The position numbers and the translations under genes were made by a program. DNA of 64,000 bases from contig NC_086021.1 of NCBI RefSeq assembly GCF_036323735.1, positions 163,633,976 to 163,697,975 on the forward strand, read 5' to 3'. The notes below the pieces were generated by a model, which did not search any database, had not been told where the DNA came from, and worked only from the letters and a program-made list of their open reading frames with translations. Source of the DNA: Rattus norvegicus (lineage: Eukaryota > Chordata > Mammalia > Rodentia > Muridae). This document shows, piece after piece, positions 23,490-33,317 of the stretch; within the stretch, counting starts at the first letter, position 1, and each line of letters begins with the position of its first letter.

Positions 23490-23855
23490 TTGTGTGTCTG
23501 TGCACATGGGCACTCCCATGCATGTGTGTGCTGGTAGAGATCAGAGACAGCTGTAGGGATTGGGTCTTCTTACCATCTGGGTCTCAGAGACAGCTCCTGT
23601 CATCAGTCAGACTTGGTAGTAAGCATCCTCACCTGCTGAGTCATCGCACCAGCCCTGCTCTACCTTTATTGAAGTGTCAGGTATCCCAGGAAGTCTCAAA
23701 CTAGCAATGTAGCCAAGGATGACCTCGAACTTCCAATCCTCCTGACTCCGGCTCAGATTATAGGTGTCCCACCATACCTGGTTTCTGGGCTTCTGGGAAT
23801 AGAACCCAGGGCATGGTGTATACTAGGCTGTGAGCTGTATCCCTGCCTCTGTGTG
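23490..23855 (-). mobile_element. B3/B4 and B1 composite, antisense
   Basis: A B3/B4-like copy (23490-23655, ending CTGAGTCATCGCACCAGCC) is followed by an old B1 (23665-23781). A tRNA-head fragment (23782-23850, ATAGAACCCAGGGCATGGTG) comes last. Confidence 0.6.
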
Positions 23856-24359
23856 TGCCTTGGATGGGTGGTAAACATTTTGTGCCTCAATGTCCTAATC
23901 TGTTATGTAAGACAATAATAATGCCTACCTATGGGGTCACTGGGAGGATGGTAGATGACCAACAACCCCTTCCCTTGCTCCCCAAAAGTATCAGCAAGCA
24001 TGTAAAGTGCCAATCATGGCACCTGTCATCCTGGAGAGGATGTTGGGCAAGGCAGGGAAAGAGGGAGAGGAGGGAGAAGTAAGTAGTCTGGAGTGAATGC
24101 TCCCTCCACCCGTATTCCTCTCCGACCATGCAGGTGTTAGGACCACTCTCACACTCAGAGCGGTCTAACAACAGCCTGCTTCTTGCCCAGCATCAGGGCC
24201 AGGATTCTTTCAGTTGCAAGCCCCATGATCCCTTTATTTCCTAGTGCTTTAGCCAAGGGTTGGGAATGCTTAGGCTGGCACTGGCAAGAGTGATACATGT
24301 GGACATGGGTGTGGATATGTGTATAGGTGTGGCAGGTTTCTTCCTTAGTTAAGTTTTGC

Positions 24360-24475
24360 CTTAGTTTTTGAGGCAGGGTCCTCACCGATTCAGCTACGCC
24401 GCCTGGCCATGATCTCCAAAGGTCCCCCTGCCTTCATGGCCCCAGCACTAGGGTTACTGGTGCGCCAACCTGGCT
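24360..24475 (-). mobile_element. Old B1/PB1, antisense
   Basis: TTGAGGCAGGGTCCTCACC and CCCAGCACTAGGGTTACTGG are diverged B1 complement. Confidence 0.5.
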
Positions 24476-24555
24476 TTTTATTATGTACTTGCTGGTGTCA
24501 GAGCCCAGCTGCCACGCTCATGCAGAAAGCACTTTTTCCCAAGCTGTAAGGTTTG

Positions 24556-24708
24556 TCTGTGTTTTGTTTTTCAAGACAGGGTTTCTCTGTGTAGCCCTGA
24601 CTGTCCTGGAACTCACTATGTAGACCAGGCTGGCCTTGAACTCAGAGAGATCCACCTGCCTCTGCCTCCCAAGTGTTGGGGTTAAAAACATGCGCCACAA
24701 CTCCTCAG
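24556..24708 (-). mobile_element. B1 SINE, antisense
   Basis: CAAGACAGGGTTTCTCTGTG TAGCCC, GTAGACCAGGCTGGCCTTGA and CCTGCCTCTGCCTCCCAAGT are near-consensus B1 complement. Confidence 0.95.
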
Positions 24709-24839
24709 GTCCAAGCTGCGATTTACCAGTATTGACATGTCGGTTGGTGTGCGCAAGTTCACGGTTTTGATTTTTTTAATCTTGGGGCTGATGATTATAT
24801 TTTCCTGTTAAATGGGCTCTGACCAGATGTTCTGCAGTT

Positions 24840-25045
24840 ACATTTACCAGTGACAGACATTTTCTGAGCACTTACTGCATATCAGACTCTGTGTACAGCG
24901 TGTCACATACATACCTAATTTTGGCCAGCACAATAACCTCTTGAGATTGGTGTTGTCACCGTGAGGATTAGTGGGGTTAAGCAGTTGGCTTGGTATGACA
25001 ATGGTGGAGCTGGATTAGGAAGCTGGCCACCTGGACTCCCTAAAC
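24840..25045 (+). mobile_element. MIR SINE, sense
   Basis: TTTCTGAGCACTTACTGCAT, CAATAACCTCTTGAGATTGG and GGTGGAGCTGGATTAGGAAG follow the MIR consensus order over about 200 bp. Confidence 0.8.
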
Positions 25046-25216
25046 CACTGTTTTAACATGCTGTAACCCAGCAGACCTGTTCGCTAGACAATGCAAGTGT
25101 CTCATACAGTTTTAACAGAACACACCGTGTGCCGTTTAGTGCGTCTGGGCGGTTCAGCGCTCTGTAAGGTTGTTAATTGTGAGGCCTATTTCTTTCTCTT
25201 TGTCTGTGTTAAACAG

Positions 25217-25534
25217 ATGGGTGGTTTTTTCCTCTAGAATCTCCTTTGCAGAGACCACTGTACTCCCTGTGTGTTTGCTGATGAAGTCAGCAGGGTTTTG
25301 GACTCCCATTTCCTGGTCTTATGCAAGTACTTACTTTACCATCTCTAAATGGAGTACATTAGCTCCAGGCCACGGAGAGCAAATTAGGGGAGCAGGGAGA
25401 TACATCACGAGAATGAGGCTGCTTGGAAAACGTGCCTGTGCTCCTGGCCTGAACTCCCAGCTGTGTGAGAATAAATACTGAGATGTCAGGATATCATTCC
25501 ACGGCTGCTGCAGAATGAAGCTGGCAGTCTACAG
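25217..25534 (+). other. Candidate unannotated exon in intron 1
   Basis: A strong acceptor (TTTCTTTCTCTTTGTCTG then TTAAACAG, AG at 25215-25216) with a TTAAT branch-like motif about 33 nt upstream precedes 318 nt of repeat-free sequence. That sequence ends at the ideal donor CAG|GTGAGT. In the frame set by exon 1 (phase 1) it meets TGA after about 21 codons, so inclusion would truncate CHMP4B. No transcript evidence is available here. Confidence 0.3.
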
Positions 25535-25922
25535 GTGAGTCTGAAACAAAGCAGCAGCCTAGGTTTTAAAGGTACACTTGGCTTCTGAAATTAAAAAAAA
25601 GAAAAACACATTACGTTTATTAGAGAGAGGGTGGTAACTTGTAGGAAAGGATTTCTGTCCGTCCACCATGTGGATCCTAGGGGTCTCACTCAGACTGTTA
25701 TCAGGCTTGTTGCCTGCTGACCAATCTCACTCTCCCTGGACCTGGCTTCCAAGGAGTCTCGTGTTTACTCTAAAGCCCAGGTTGGCCCTGCTGCCTTCAT
25801 GCAGGGCAGGAGAATGAGAGGTGCATCTGACCCAGCCTGACAGGACTACAGCATCCACTCAGACAGCATACCCTTGACCTTGGTTGAGTGATGACTCTTT
25901 GTGTTTTCTGATTTGTTTTCTT

Positions 25923-26113
25923 TCTTTTTTTTTTTTTTTAAAGATTTATTATATATGAGTACACTGTAGCTAGCTGTCTTCAGATACACCAGAAGAGGGC
26001 ATCAGATCTCTTTACAGATGGTTGTGAGCCACCATGTGGTTGCTGGGAATTGAACTCATGACCTCTGGAAGAGCAGTCGGGTGCTCTTAACCGCTGAGCC
26101 ATCTCTCCAGCCC
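25923..26113 (-). mobile_element. B2 SINE, antisense, with TSD
   Basis: A near-consensus B2 complement, flanked by perfect CTGATTTGTTTTCTT at 25908-25922 and 26114-26128. Confidence 0.98.
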
Positions 26114-26131
26114 CTGATTTGTTTTCTTAAA

Positions 26132-26202
26132 ACAGAGCTTACTCTGTTGCCCAGGCTAACCTGGGATTACATATGTAAGCCTCCATGACCATGCCTGGCC
26201 TC
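26132..26202 (-). mobile_element. Old B1/PB1 fragment, antisense
   Basis: ACTCTGTTGCCCAGGCTAAC and CCATGACCATGCCTGGCC are B1 complement. Confidence 0.55.
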
Positions 26203-27229
26203 TTTTTCTTCTAACTTAGGAGGATTTAGGGGAGCAAACCGTGTCATTTTCAGTTCTTTGTGGGTCAGCAGAAATCTTAAATAAGTTTTGCAAGGACCAA
26301 AATTTAGGAATGAGATGAGGGGAGCTGGGGCTGGTCCCACAGGTTAGAGAACTGTCTTGCAGAGGACTAGAGCTCGGTTCCCAGTACTGACTCACACTGG
26401 GCAGATCACACCACCTTATCGCTAGCTCCAGGGGATCCCACACCCTCTTAGCTAATAGAAGAGGCTGTTGGACTTTGAATGACTTTGGATTTGACTTTTG
26501 TGTCTTATCTTGCTCTCATGCATAGGACAGGTGACAGATGAGCCCCTGCCCTGTTTTCAGTAAAATGGCCAGTGGCTTGAAACCTAGTTGTGGTCCTCTA
26601 GTTCAAGGCTCCCTGAAAATCTTCATTCACAGCATAATGAGGCAAGAACCCTTGAAAGATGGGTAGAGTAGATGAAGCAGCCTTCTCAGCTGCTTTTGGC
26701 CCACTGTGTTTCCGGGGAAATCCCCTGTGGAGTGTGCTGGCGTTTGCTGTGTGGTTTATACTGATTGGGAAAGAAGTGCAATCAATCGCTCCTCCCCGCA
26801 CCACATCTTACTTCACTGGGTGTAGATCAGGACTTGTGGAAGGTCACAGACACTTGGTCCATTATGTGAGAGCTGCTTCTGAACCCTCCCTCTCCATTCT
26901 GAGGCGCTCAGCCTGGAAGGAGTGTGTAGGCATTCGTTCTCCACATCTGTCAGATGCTGTGGGCTGTTTCACCTGTATTGAACGTGGAGTCATCACCAGG
27001 CAGATCTCTCTTCTTCCTGGAGAAGGTAGTTGACCTTGGCCTAGAAGAAAGGGAGTCCTCTCCAGTTGTACTGAACTGACACATCCACTGTGTCACCGCC
27101 TTGTAGAAGGTTTCTCCACCAGTCGCTCTGCTGCTTGGGGTGTCTCTTGCATGCTGCCTTCTAAATAGCTGTTAGGAGGGTCTAATGAAGCAACCGTCTG
27201 GAGACCAGTGTTTATTTCAACATGGTTGC

Positions 27230-27350
27230 AGTTGCTTTTGCTTCAGCTTTCAGAACCAATAAAGCTAGTTATTAGATTCTGTAATTGCTGCTGTAATTAC
27301 TCTCTTGGAACTGGCAAAGGCATAATTAAATATGGAGATTTCACAGACTT
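27230..27350. promoter_or_regulatory. Candidate conserved non-coding element (TAATT cluster)
   Basis: A repeat-free stretch holds CTGTAATTGCTGCTGTAATT (direct repeat, 12-bp spacing), GTTATTAG, CCAATAAAG and GCATAATTAAATATGG. The density of TAAT cores suggests an enhancer-like element, but conservation cannot be seen from one sequence. Confidence 0.3.
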
Positions 27351-28469
27351 TTTTTTTCTCCTCATCTAAAAGCAACTTCTTCAACTTCTGTTAGTAGGGT
27401 TAAGTTTAGACTGTTAGAGCCAGTGAGTGTGTTTGTGTATGACCCGAGTTCTGTAGCAGAATAGGGACTTCTGTGGATACTTCCTCTCTAAAGACTTGGC
27501 TTTGATGGACAGCTGTTCCTTAGCCGACAACTTGTTTCTTTAATCCAACCATCCAGGATTTGGGGAGGTTGGCAAGCCATTACAAGCCAATTTGCATTTA
27601 TTTATGTAAATACTGGGTTTGGGCTCTATGGACTTTGACTACTTAGAAAAGCAAGTCTGGTTGGAAATCTGGTTAGAGCTGGGTATGGTGGCTCAGACCT
27701 ATACCTACCTATTTCCTCCCTCTAATAGATACCCAGACAGAATGAAGGAAGTTTTTCTTGGACAGTGTTCAGAAAGAAGTGTGTCCTTTGGCTCAAGGAA
27801 CATCAGGTTTCCCCAGGTTCTCCTCCACTGCAGCTTGCCACATTTGTAAGGTATGGGAAGTGAAGTGTGTGGTACCTGTGCTCACATGGTTTTGAGGGCC
27901 AGTGCTGACCAAATGGGTTGCTTTATTTGCAAAACATTTGGGGTTTCTCAAGAGTGTACCCTTTCTTTCGGTAGCCGTCAGGTAATTGAAAAATACAGAA
28001 GTTAGATGGGGTAGGAGAAAAAAAATCCACAGTTCCTGCCATATACCAGCCTAGGGAATCCACTGCTTTCTGGGCTGAAATTTATAAACCTGCAGAAGGA
28101 GGGTGATCCTGGAGGGTGTTTGCTGGGTGCCTTTCCTTAGTTTTGCATACTTAACTTTATATTGAGGGGCTTGCAAGAGATCCTGCTTGTATGAACCGAA
28201 GAGAGGTTACCCCACCTGAGACGCCTAAATAGAACATATGTGTTCCTCCGGTTACACTCTAAGTTCATTGTAAGTGGACAGTATTAAATAAAAAATACAT
28301 TAGTATACCTCACACAGCTGCCTTACATGTTAGGATAGGGCCATTTGTATATGAAAGCACAATAAAATACATGGAATTAAATATTAAACTTGGCATATAT
28401 TAATAACTGCATACCAGTCCTGTGTTAGTTGTTGGTTTGCAAAGATGGATAGAACCATCTGGAGTTACT

Positions 28470-28544
28470 TGAAGTCACTTTTGAGTTTGTGGTTGAACCC
28501 AGGGCCTCATGCATGCTCTGCCGTTGGATTATGCCCTCAGTCTT
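28470..28544 (-). mobile_element. B4/ID-like head fragment, antisense
   Basis: GTTGAACCCAGGGCCTCATG CATG matches the head complement. It contains the target of the next ID. Confidence 0.5.
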
Positions 28545-28637
28545 TTTTTTTTTTTTTTTTCCGGAGCTGGGGACCGAACCCAGGGCCTTGCGCTTGCTAG
28601 GCAAGTGCTCTACCGCTGAGCTAAATCCCCAACCCCA
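28545..28637 (-). mobile_element. ID SINE, antisense, with TSD
   Basis: T-run plus full ID complement, flanked by perfect ATGCCCTCAGTCTT at 28531-28544 and 28638-28651. Confidence 0.97.
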
Positions 28638-28669
28638 ATGCCCTCAGTCTTAATCAGTTTAAATGTTAT

Positions 28670-28775
28670 GCCGGGCATGATGGCATACACCTTCAATCCC
28701 AGCACTCAGGAGGCAGAGTTCCAGGGCAGCCAGGGCTGCACAGATGAAAAACCATCTCAAAACACAAAAAACAAG
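28670..28775 (+). mobile_element. B1 SINE (short), sense
   Basis: TGCCGGGCATGATGGCATAC and CAATCCCAGCACTCAGGAGG run straight to GGCAGCCAGGGCTGCACAGA with part of the middle missing, then an A-rich tail. Confidence 0.8.
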
Positions 28776-28842
28776 TTGGTTTTTGTTTTGTTTTTGTTTT
28801 TTTCTTTTTTTGAGGCCAAACCATTGTTCTTGGCAAGTGATT

Positions 28843-29126
28843 TTTTTTCTTTAAAGAACTTGTTACTTAATAGCAGTTTGGACAGGTTTTAGCAGTGCTG
28901 AGTACCCAGTGCCCCAAGTGGGATGTTTCAAGGTTTATAAGCACATGCTAACTCTTAATACATTTTTAAAGATTTATTCATTTATTATGTATAGTGTTCT
29001 GCCTGCATGTATGTCTGCAGGCCAGAAGAGGGCATCAGATCCCATTACAGATGGTTGTGAGCCACCATGTGGTTCCTGGGCATTGAACTCAGTGCTCTTA
29101 ACCTCTGAGCCATCTCTCCAGCCCCC
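28843..29126 (-). mobile_element. B2 SINE with apparent 3' transduction, antisense
   Basis: B2 complement occupies 28962-29126. The duplication GGCAAGTGATT lies at 29127-29137 directly beside the B2 head and at 28832-28842 beside a T-run. About 113 bp of non-B2 sequence (28849-28961) lies between that T-run and the B2 tail, inside the duplications. The B2 part is sure; the transduction reading is inference. Confidence 0.75.
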
Positions 29127-29231
29127 GGCAAGTGATTCTTAGGACAGATGCCTAGGCTAACAGTCTGTGTCTTTAACCTTCAGCCATTGGGACACAATGC
29201 TGTTATCTGCAAAGCTCTCAGTGGAGAATGA

Positions 29232-29279
<48 letters not shown>
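29232..29279. repeat. (GATA)n microsatellite
   Basis: About twelve uninterrupted ATAG units. Confidence 0.98.
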
Positions 29280-30399
29280 CCTTTCAGTGTTTCAAGTGAC
29301 TTTACAGTTCTGTGTTGGTATTCACAGCTACTTGTGAAGCATGTGTCCTGCAGGCTGTAAGGCACATACCTGAGTGGAAGGACTGTGTTAACATATGTGT
29401 ACCATACAGAGAAACCACTTCTGTGGTTAGAGCAGGTAATTGTGACCTGCAGCCTGTGGAGATGGCATTGGTGCACCTCTCCTGTATGAGGGAGATGCTT
29501 ACAGGAGTGCACATAAATGCAGCTCCCCTGACCCACCCAGTCCTACAGTTTCTGCTAGAGCCTGCTGGGCGGGCTGCCTTTCTGAGACTGTAAGGGGAAG
29601 GAGTGTGGGTTTGGTGGGAGATACAATTTGTTCCTAGCTTTGCCACAGAGAGATTCGCCTTATTGAATCGCTTGTCCTGACTGGACCTCAGACAAACGAT
29701 CTATTTCTATACAGTCTGGGCACTAAGAAAGCAGAGAGCATCGATCTGACCGAGTGGTCAGACTCCAGATTTGTTCATGGCCAGAGCCCCATCCTCACTT
29801 GTGCTGTGTGTTCCTGTTAGAGAGAATGGTGCACTGGCCACCTCTAGGCATGTGGCCTTCTGGTTTTGGTCACTTAGTTTCCAGGCAGCAGTTACTTACT
29901 GGTCAGAGCGCGCTGAGCTTTGTGCTGTGCTCTGTTGCCATCTTACTTAGAGTCGTTGGCTTTTGTGTGGATAGCATTGTAACCCAAACTCAGGTAGTAT
30001 TTGCTACAAGCCTCTTGTTGTTATTGTCCCTAGTGGGTATGGGACGGTGTTTTATCATAGTGAGAGTTAGCAGGGTGTTTGGGATGCAGTGCCTGCTTTA
30101 CTAATGCGCTAGGCCTATTCACTCCCCACAGTCAATGTAGCAGGGAAACTAAGCCTCTCACCTCTGTCTGAGCTGTAGTTTGACCCCAGAACATGTTCTT
30201 ACTCTGAGGGCATTTAAAGTTGTGGCATGCTTCTTCCCCGTCTGTATTGTGAGGTCTGTATACTCTTGGGTAGAAGATGTTATCAGTCGTCTTACAGAGA
30301 CTACAGCTGAGGTGTATACAGTACACTCAGGAGAAGGGCTCTGCGTCCTCCCTGACATCACGCCATGCCATGCACTCAAGTCTGCTCTCTTCCCTCTAG

Positions 30400-30577
30400 C
30401 GGCCTTGCAGGCTCTGAAGCGCAAGAAGAGGTATGAGAAGCAGCTGGCACAGATTGATGGCACCCTGTCAACCATCGAGTTCCAGCGGGAGGCCCTAGAG
30501 AATGCCAACACCAACACGGAGGTGCTCAAGAACATGGGCTATGCCGCCAAGGCCATGAAGGCTGCCCACGACAACAT
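30400..30577 (+). CDS. Chmp4b: Chmp4b exon 2 (residues 64-123)
   Basis: This 178-nt coding exon supplies most of the second helix of the ESCRT-III core hairpin. Translation starts with the last two bases of the Ala64 codon and continues AALQALKRKKRYEKQLAQID, ending with the AT of Met123. The acceptor is a pyrimidine stretch ending in CTCTAG at 30399 and the donor is GTATGT at 30578. The basic KRKKRYEK patch and the long heptad-like helix fit the membrane-binding, filament-forming hairpin of Snf7-family proteins. The frame is open upstream into the intron, but the AG junction and protein homology fix the exon start. There are no frameshifts or stops. Confidence 0.97.
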
Positions 30578-31630
30578 GTATGTGCCGTTGCTGGGGAGCG
30601 GTGTCTGGAGGGGAATGTTGCTTAGGCCATGGCCTGGCTGTGGTTGTCACCCACTTTGGAACTTTGGACTGTGTCTGCCACCTTCAGTTCCACACAGAGC
30701 TTAGGAGAGGAAGGAAAGCTGTTTGCTGTTTCACTGGTTTTAGGTACTGTGATAGGCAAAGTTTCAAGTTGAGAAGTCCTTAGGTCTTCTCAGCCACCTC
30801 TTCATCAGATGGAGGTCTGTGTCCCAGGGAGGGGAGCCGTCTGCGCTGTGTTCTGAGTGTGGACAGGACTGGGCTCTGACATGTGTGCTTTCTCCCAGGG
30901 CTTTGAATCTGTTCTTAGTCTACTCTGAGGATGGCTTTTTGCCTCTCCCTACTCCTGTACTCCGTGGTCCTTCCTTCCCTGTGGACAGTTGCTTCTCACT
31001 CAGCTGGCCTGAGAACCAGAGACCCTGCCTGGTTCTGGTTGTAAATGACAGGAGTCTTTCTATGGGAAACCTGTACTTTAGTTTTGACGCTGGAGCCGGC
31101 CAGAGGGGTGCTTGCCGCTTTGGCTGCTCAGCTGTGGTCCTGCACAGAGAGCTGCAGAGGGCAGCCTCCAGCCTGGCCTGCCCGTAGCCTTTGTTTACAG
31201 ACTGGCTGGAGCTGCTCTGCTCCACGGCAGAGTCACGTGTTTGCTAGCAACCTCTATGGACCACGTTAATTTACATTAGTGGGCTGGGAAAACCCGATGC
31301 TCTTTGCTCTAGAAACAGGAGGTGCAGGAGCCTTGCCCCCCATAAGTGAGGTGCAGGATGTGCTGCTCAGGCCACGGCCTCATCGCTTTAGTTCAGTTTT
31401 CCCAGACATTTACACAAAGGCTAGTGAGAGTGTGTGTTCTGAAGTATACAGACACCCTGAATAACTGGGCGGCACAGTATATAAACATTGCACAGTTGCC
31501 TTGCCTTTGGGACCTAATAGAGGTGCTGTTAGCTGATTCAGCTGTGTTTTCTGGTTGCCCCCCTGTTCAGAGTTGCTTTGGGGGTTGAAGAAGAGGTTGA
31601 AGAAGCAGGAGTTAAAAATCCTGTGGTCTT

Positions 31631-31726
31631 TTTTTTTTTTTTTTTTTCTTTTTGAGCTGGGGACCGAACCCAGGGCCTTGTGCTTGCTAGGCAAGCGCTC
31701 TACCACTGAGCTAAATCCCCAACCCC
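31631..31726 (-). mobile_element. ID SINE, antisense, nested
   Basis: T-run plus ID complement, flanked by AATCCTGTGGTCTT at 31617-31630 and 31727-31740. A third copy of the same 14-mer at 31891-31904 shows that the ID landed in the duplication of an earlier insertion. Confidence 0.96.
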
Positions 31727-31740
31727 AATCCTGTGGTCTT

Positions 31741-31890
31741 AAAGGTGACTTTTTTATATGTCCCTCTGACCTCAGTTTTGATCAAAGGGTTATTAAGGTT
31801 ACCAAAAACAATTTAGAGATTGCCAAGGACTTATTCAAAAGTGTTTTCAAGTCTGACTGAGAACTCTGACATTTATACACAGAAAAAAAA
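31741..31890 (+). mobile_element. Short unidentified retroposed sequence with poly(A) tail
   Basis: About 150 bp beginning AAAGGTGACTTTTTTATATG and ending TTTATACACAG plus an A-run of about ten. It is bounded by AATCCTGTGGTCTT on both sides. The left boundary site GTT|AAAAATC fits the L1 endonuclease preference. I do not recognise the source. It may be a 5'-truncated mRNA 3' end. Confidence 0.7.
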
Positions 31891-31926
31891 AAATCCTGTG
31901 GTCTTACCCGATGTGTTTACAAATTG

Positions 31927-32669
31927 TGGTGTGTGGGTGGGTGTGTGGGTGGGGTGTGGGTGGGAGTGTGTGACGTGGGTGTGTGGGTGGGGTGTGGGTG
32001 GGAGTGTGTGACGTGGGTGTGTGACGTGGGTGTGTGGGTGGGGTGTGGGTGGGAGTGTGTGACGTGGGTGTGTGACGTGGGTGTGTGGGTGGGTGTGGGT
32101 GGGGTGTGTGGGTGGGTGTGTGGGTGGGTGTGTGGGTGGGTGTGGGTGGGTGTGGGTGGGTGTGGGTGGGTGGGGTGTGTGGGTGGGTGTGTGGGTGGGT
32201 GTGTGGGTGGTGTGTGGGTGGGTGTGGGTGGGTGTGTGGGTGGGTGTGTGGGTGGTGTGTGGGTGGGTGTGGGTGGTGTGTGGGTGGGTGGGTGTGGGTG
32301 GGTGTGGGTGTGTGTGGGTGGTGTGTGGGTGGAGTGTGGGTGGGAGTGTGTGACGTGGGTGTGTGGGTGGGTGTGTGACGTGGGTGTGTGGGTGGAGTGT
32401 GGGTGGGTGTGTGGGTGGTGTGTGGGTGGGGTGTGGGTGGGAGTGTGTGACGTGGGTGTGTGGGTGGGTGTGTGACGTGGGTGTGTGGGTGGAGTGTGGG
32501 TGGGTGTGGGTGGGTGTGGGTGGGTGTGTGGGTGGTGTGTGGGTGGGTGTGGGTGGGTGTGGGTGGGTGTGGGTGGGTGTGGGTGGTGTGTGGGTGGAGT
32601 GTGGGTGGGGTGTGGGTGGGTGTGGGTGGGTGTGGGTGGGTGTGGGTGGGTGTGGGTGGGGTGTGTGAC
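31927..32669. repeat. G-rich (GGGTGTGT)n minisatellite with TGACGTGG interruptions
   Basis: A 742-bp tract of GGGTG/TGTG units on the sense strand has many GGG runs spaced within seven bases. Nine TGACGTGG 8-mers occur in two clusters (31971-32080 and 32350-32480). The middle part (32085-32340) lacks them. Confidence 0.95.
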
Positions 32670-32764
32670 TCCACCTGGCTGCTAAGCCTGGCTTCCTTGG
32701 GTGTTGGACTAAGTAATGGCTTAAGGACATCCATCTGCTTGAGTCTTTGATTCTCAATTTTGCT

Positions 32765-32934
32765 TTTATTTTGAGTGTGTGCACCCATACCTGTGTGGTG
32801 TTGGGGTGGGGATCAGAGGACGGCTGTGTGGGGTCAGTTCTTTCCTTCCACCTTTATGTGGGTCCTGGAGTAAGAACTGGTCACCATGCTTGCACAGCAA
32901 CCACATAACTGACTGAGCTATCTTACCAGCTCTT
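32765..32934 (-). mobile_element. B3/B4-type SINE, antisense
   Basis: GGGGATCAGAGGACGGCTGT, TATGTGGGTCCTGGAGTAAG and CTGAGCTATCTTACCAGCTC fit the complement of the class. Confidence 0.7.
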
Positions 32935-33093
32935 GAGTCCCAGTTTTAAAGGGAAGGAGGAAGGCGGTAATAACAGGCCGTTTTCTAGAGGAGACTTGCG
33001 ACTATGTGCTGAGAGGCAGATGGTACGCAGCAGGGTTTGCTCTGGACTCAGACCCATCCTAGGTATATGATAACTTGTTCGTTTGATTTTAAG

Positions 33094-33208
33094 GGACATT
33101 GATAAAGTGGATGAGTTAATGCAGGACATTGCTGACCAGCAAGAACTTGCAGAAGAGATTTCCACAGCTATCTCCAAACCTGTGGGCTTTGGAGAAGAGT
33201 TTGACGAG
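33094..33208 (+). CDS. Chmp4b: Chmp4b exon 3 (residues 123-161)
   Basis: This 115-nt exon begins with the G that completes Met123 and runs DIDKVDELMQDIADQQELAE to Glu161, ending in phase 0. The acceptor is TTTTAAG (33093), a non-CAG AG, and the donor is the strong GAG|GTGAGT. It covers the helix 3/4 region that opens during ESCRT-III activation and contacts neighbouring protomers. Asp129 and Glu161, the residues altered in reported human autosomal dominant cataract families (D129V, E161K), are both wild type here. Glu161 is the last codon before the donor, so its third base is also the last exonic base of the splice site. Confidence 0.97.
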
Positions 33209-33317
33209 GTGAGTGGCTCTAGGAAGGTCACCTGAGTCTCTGGTGACAGACTTCAGGCTCAGACACCAACAGGGCACAGTGTGCACATCTCGGGTTCTTG
33301 GGTTTGTTTGTTTGTTT

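Larger units (their letters stand above)
30578..33093 (+). other. Chmp4b intron 2
   Basis: This 2516-bp intron runs from GTATGT to TTTTAAG. Bases 30578-31610 look unique. A nested pair of retroposons lies at 31614-31904, a G-rich array at 31927-32669 and a B3/B4-type SINE at about 32765-32934. Confidence 0.93.

Noticed and set aside
30180..30704. 174-residue frame treated as one coding exon
   Set aside because: Only 30400-30577 is exon. The flanks are intron 2 and intron 1 sequence, shown by splice sites and CHMP4B homology.
31873..32788. Open frames of about 300 residues (His/Thr/Pro repeats on the minus strand, Val/Gly/Trp/Cys on the plus strand)
   Set aside because: They are translations of the GGGTGTGT array in intron 2. 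The array lacks stops in several frames, and there is no conserved domain.
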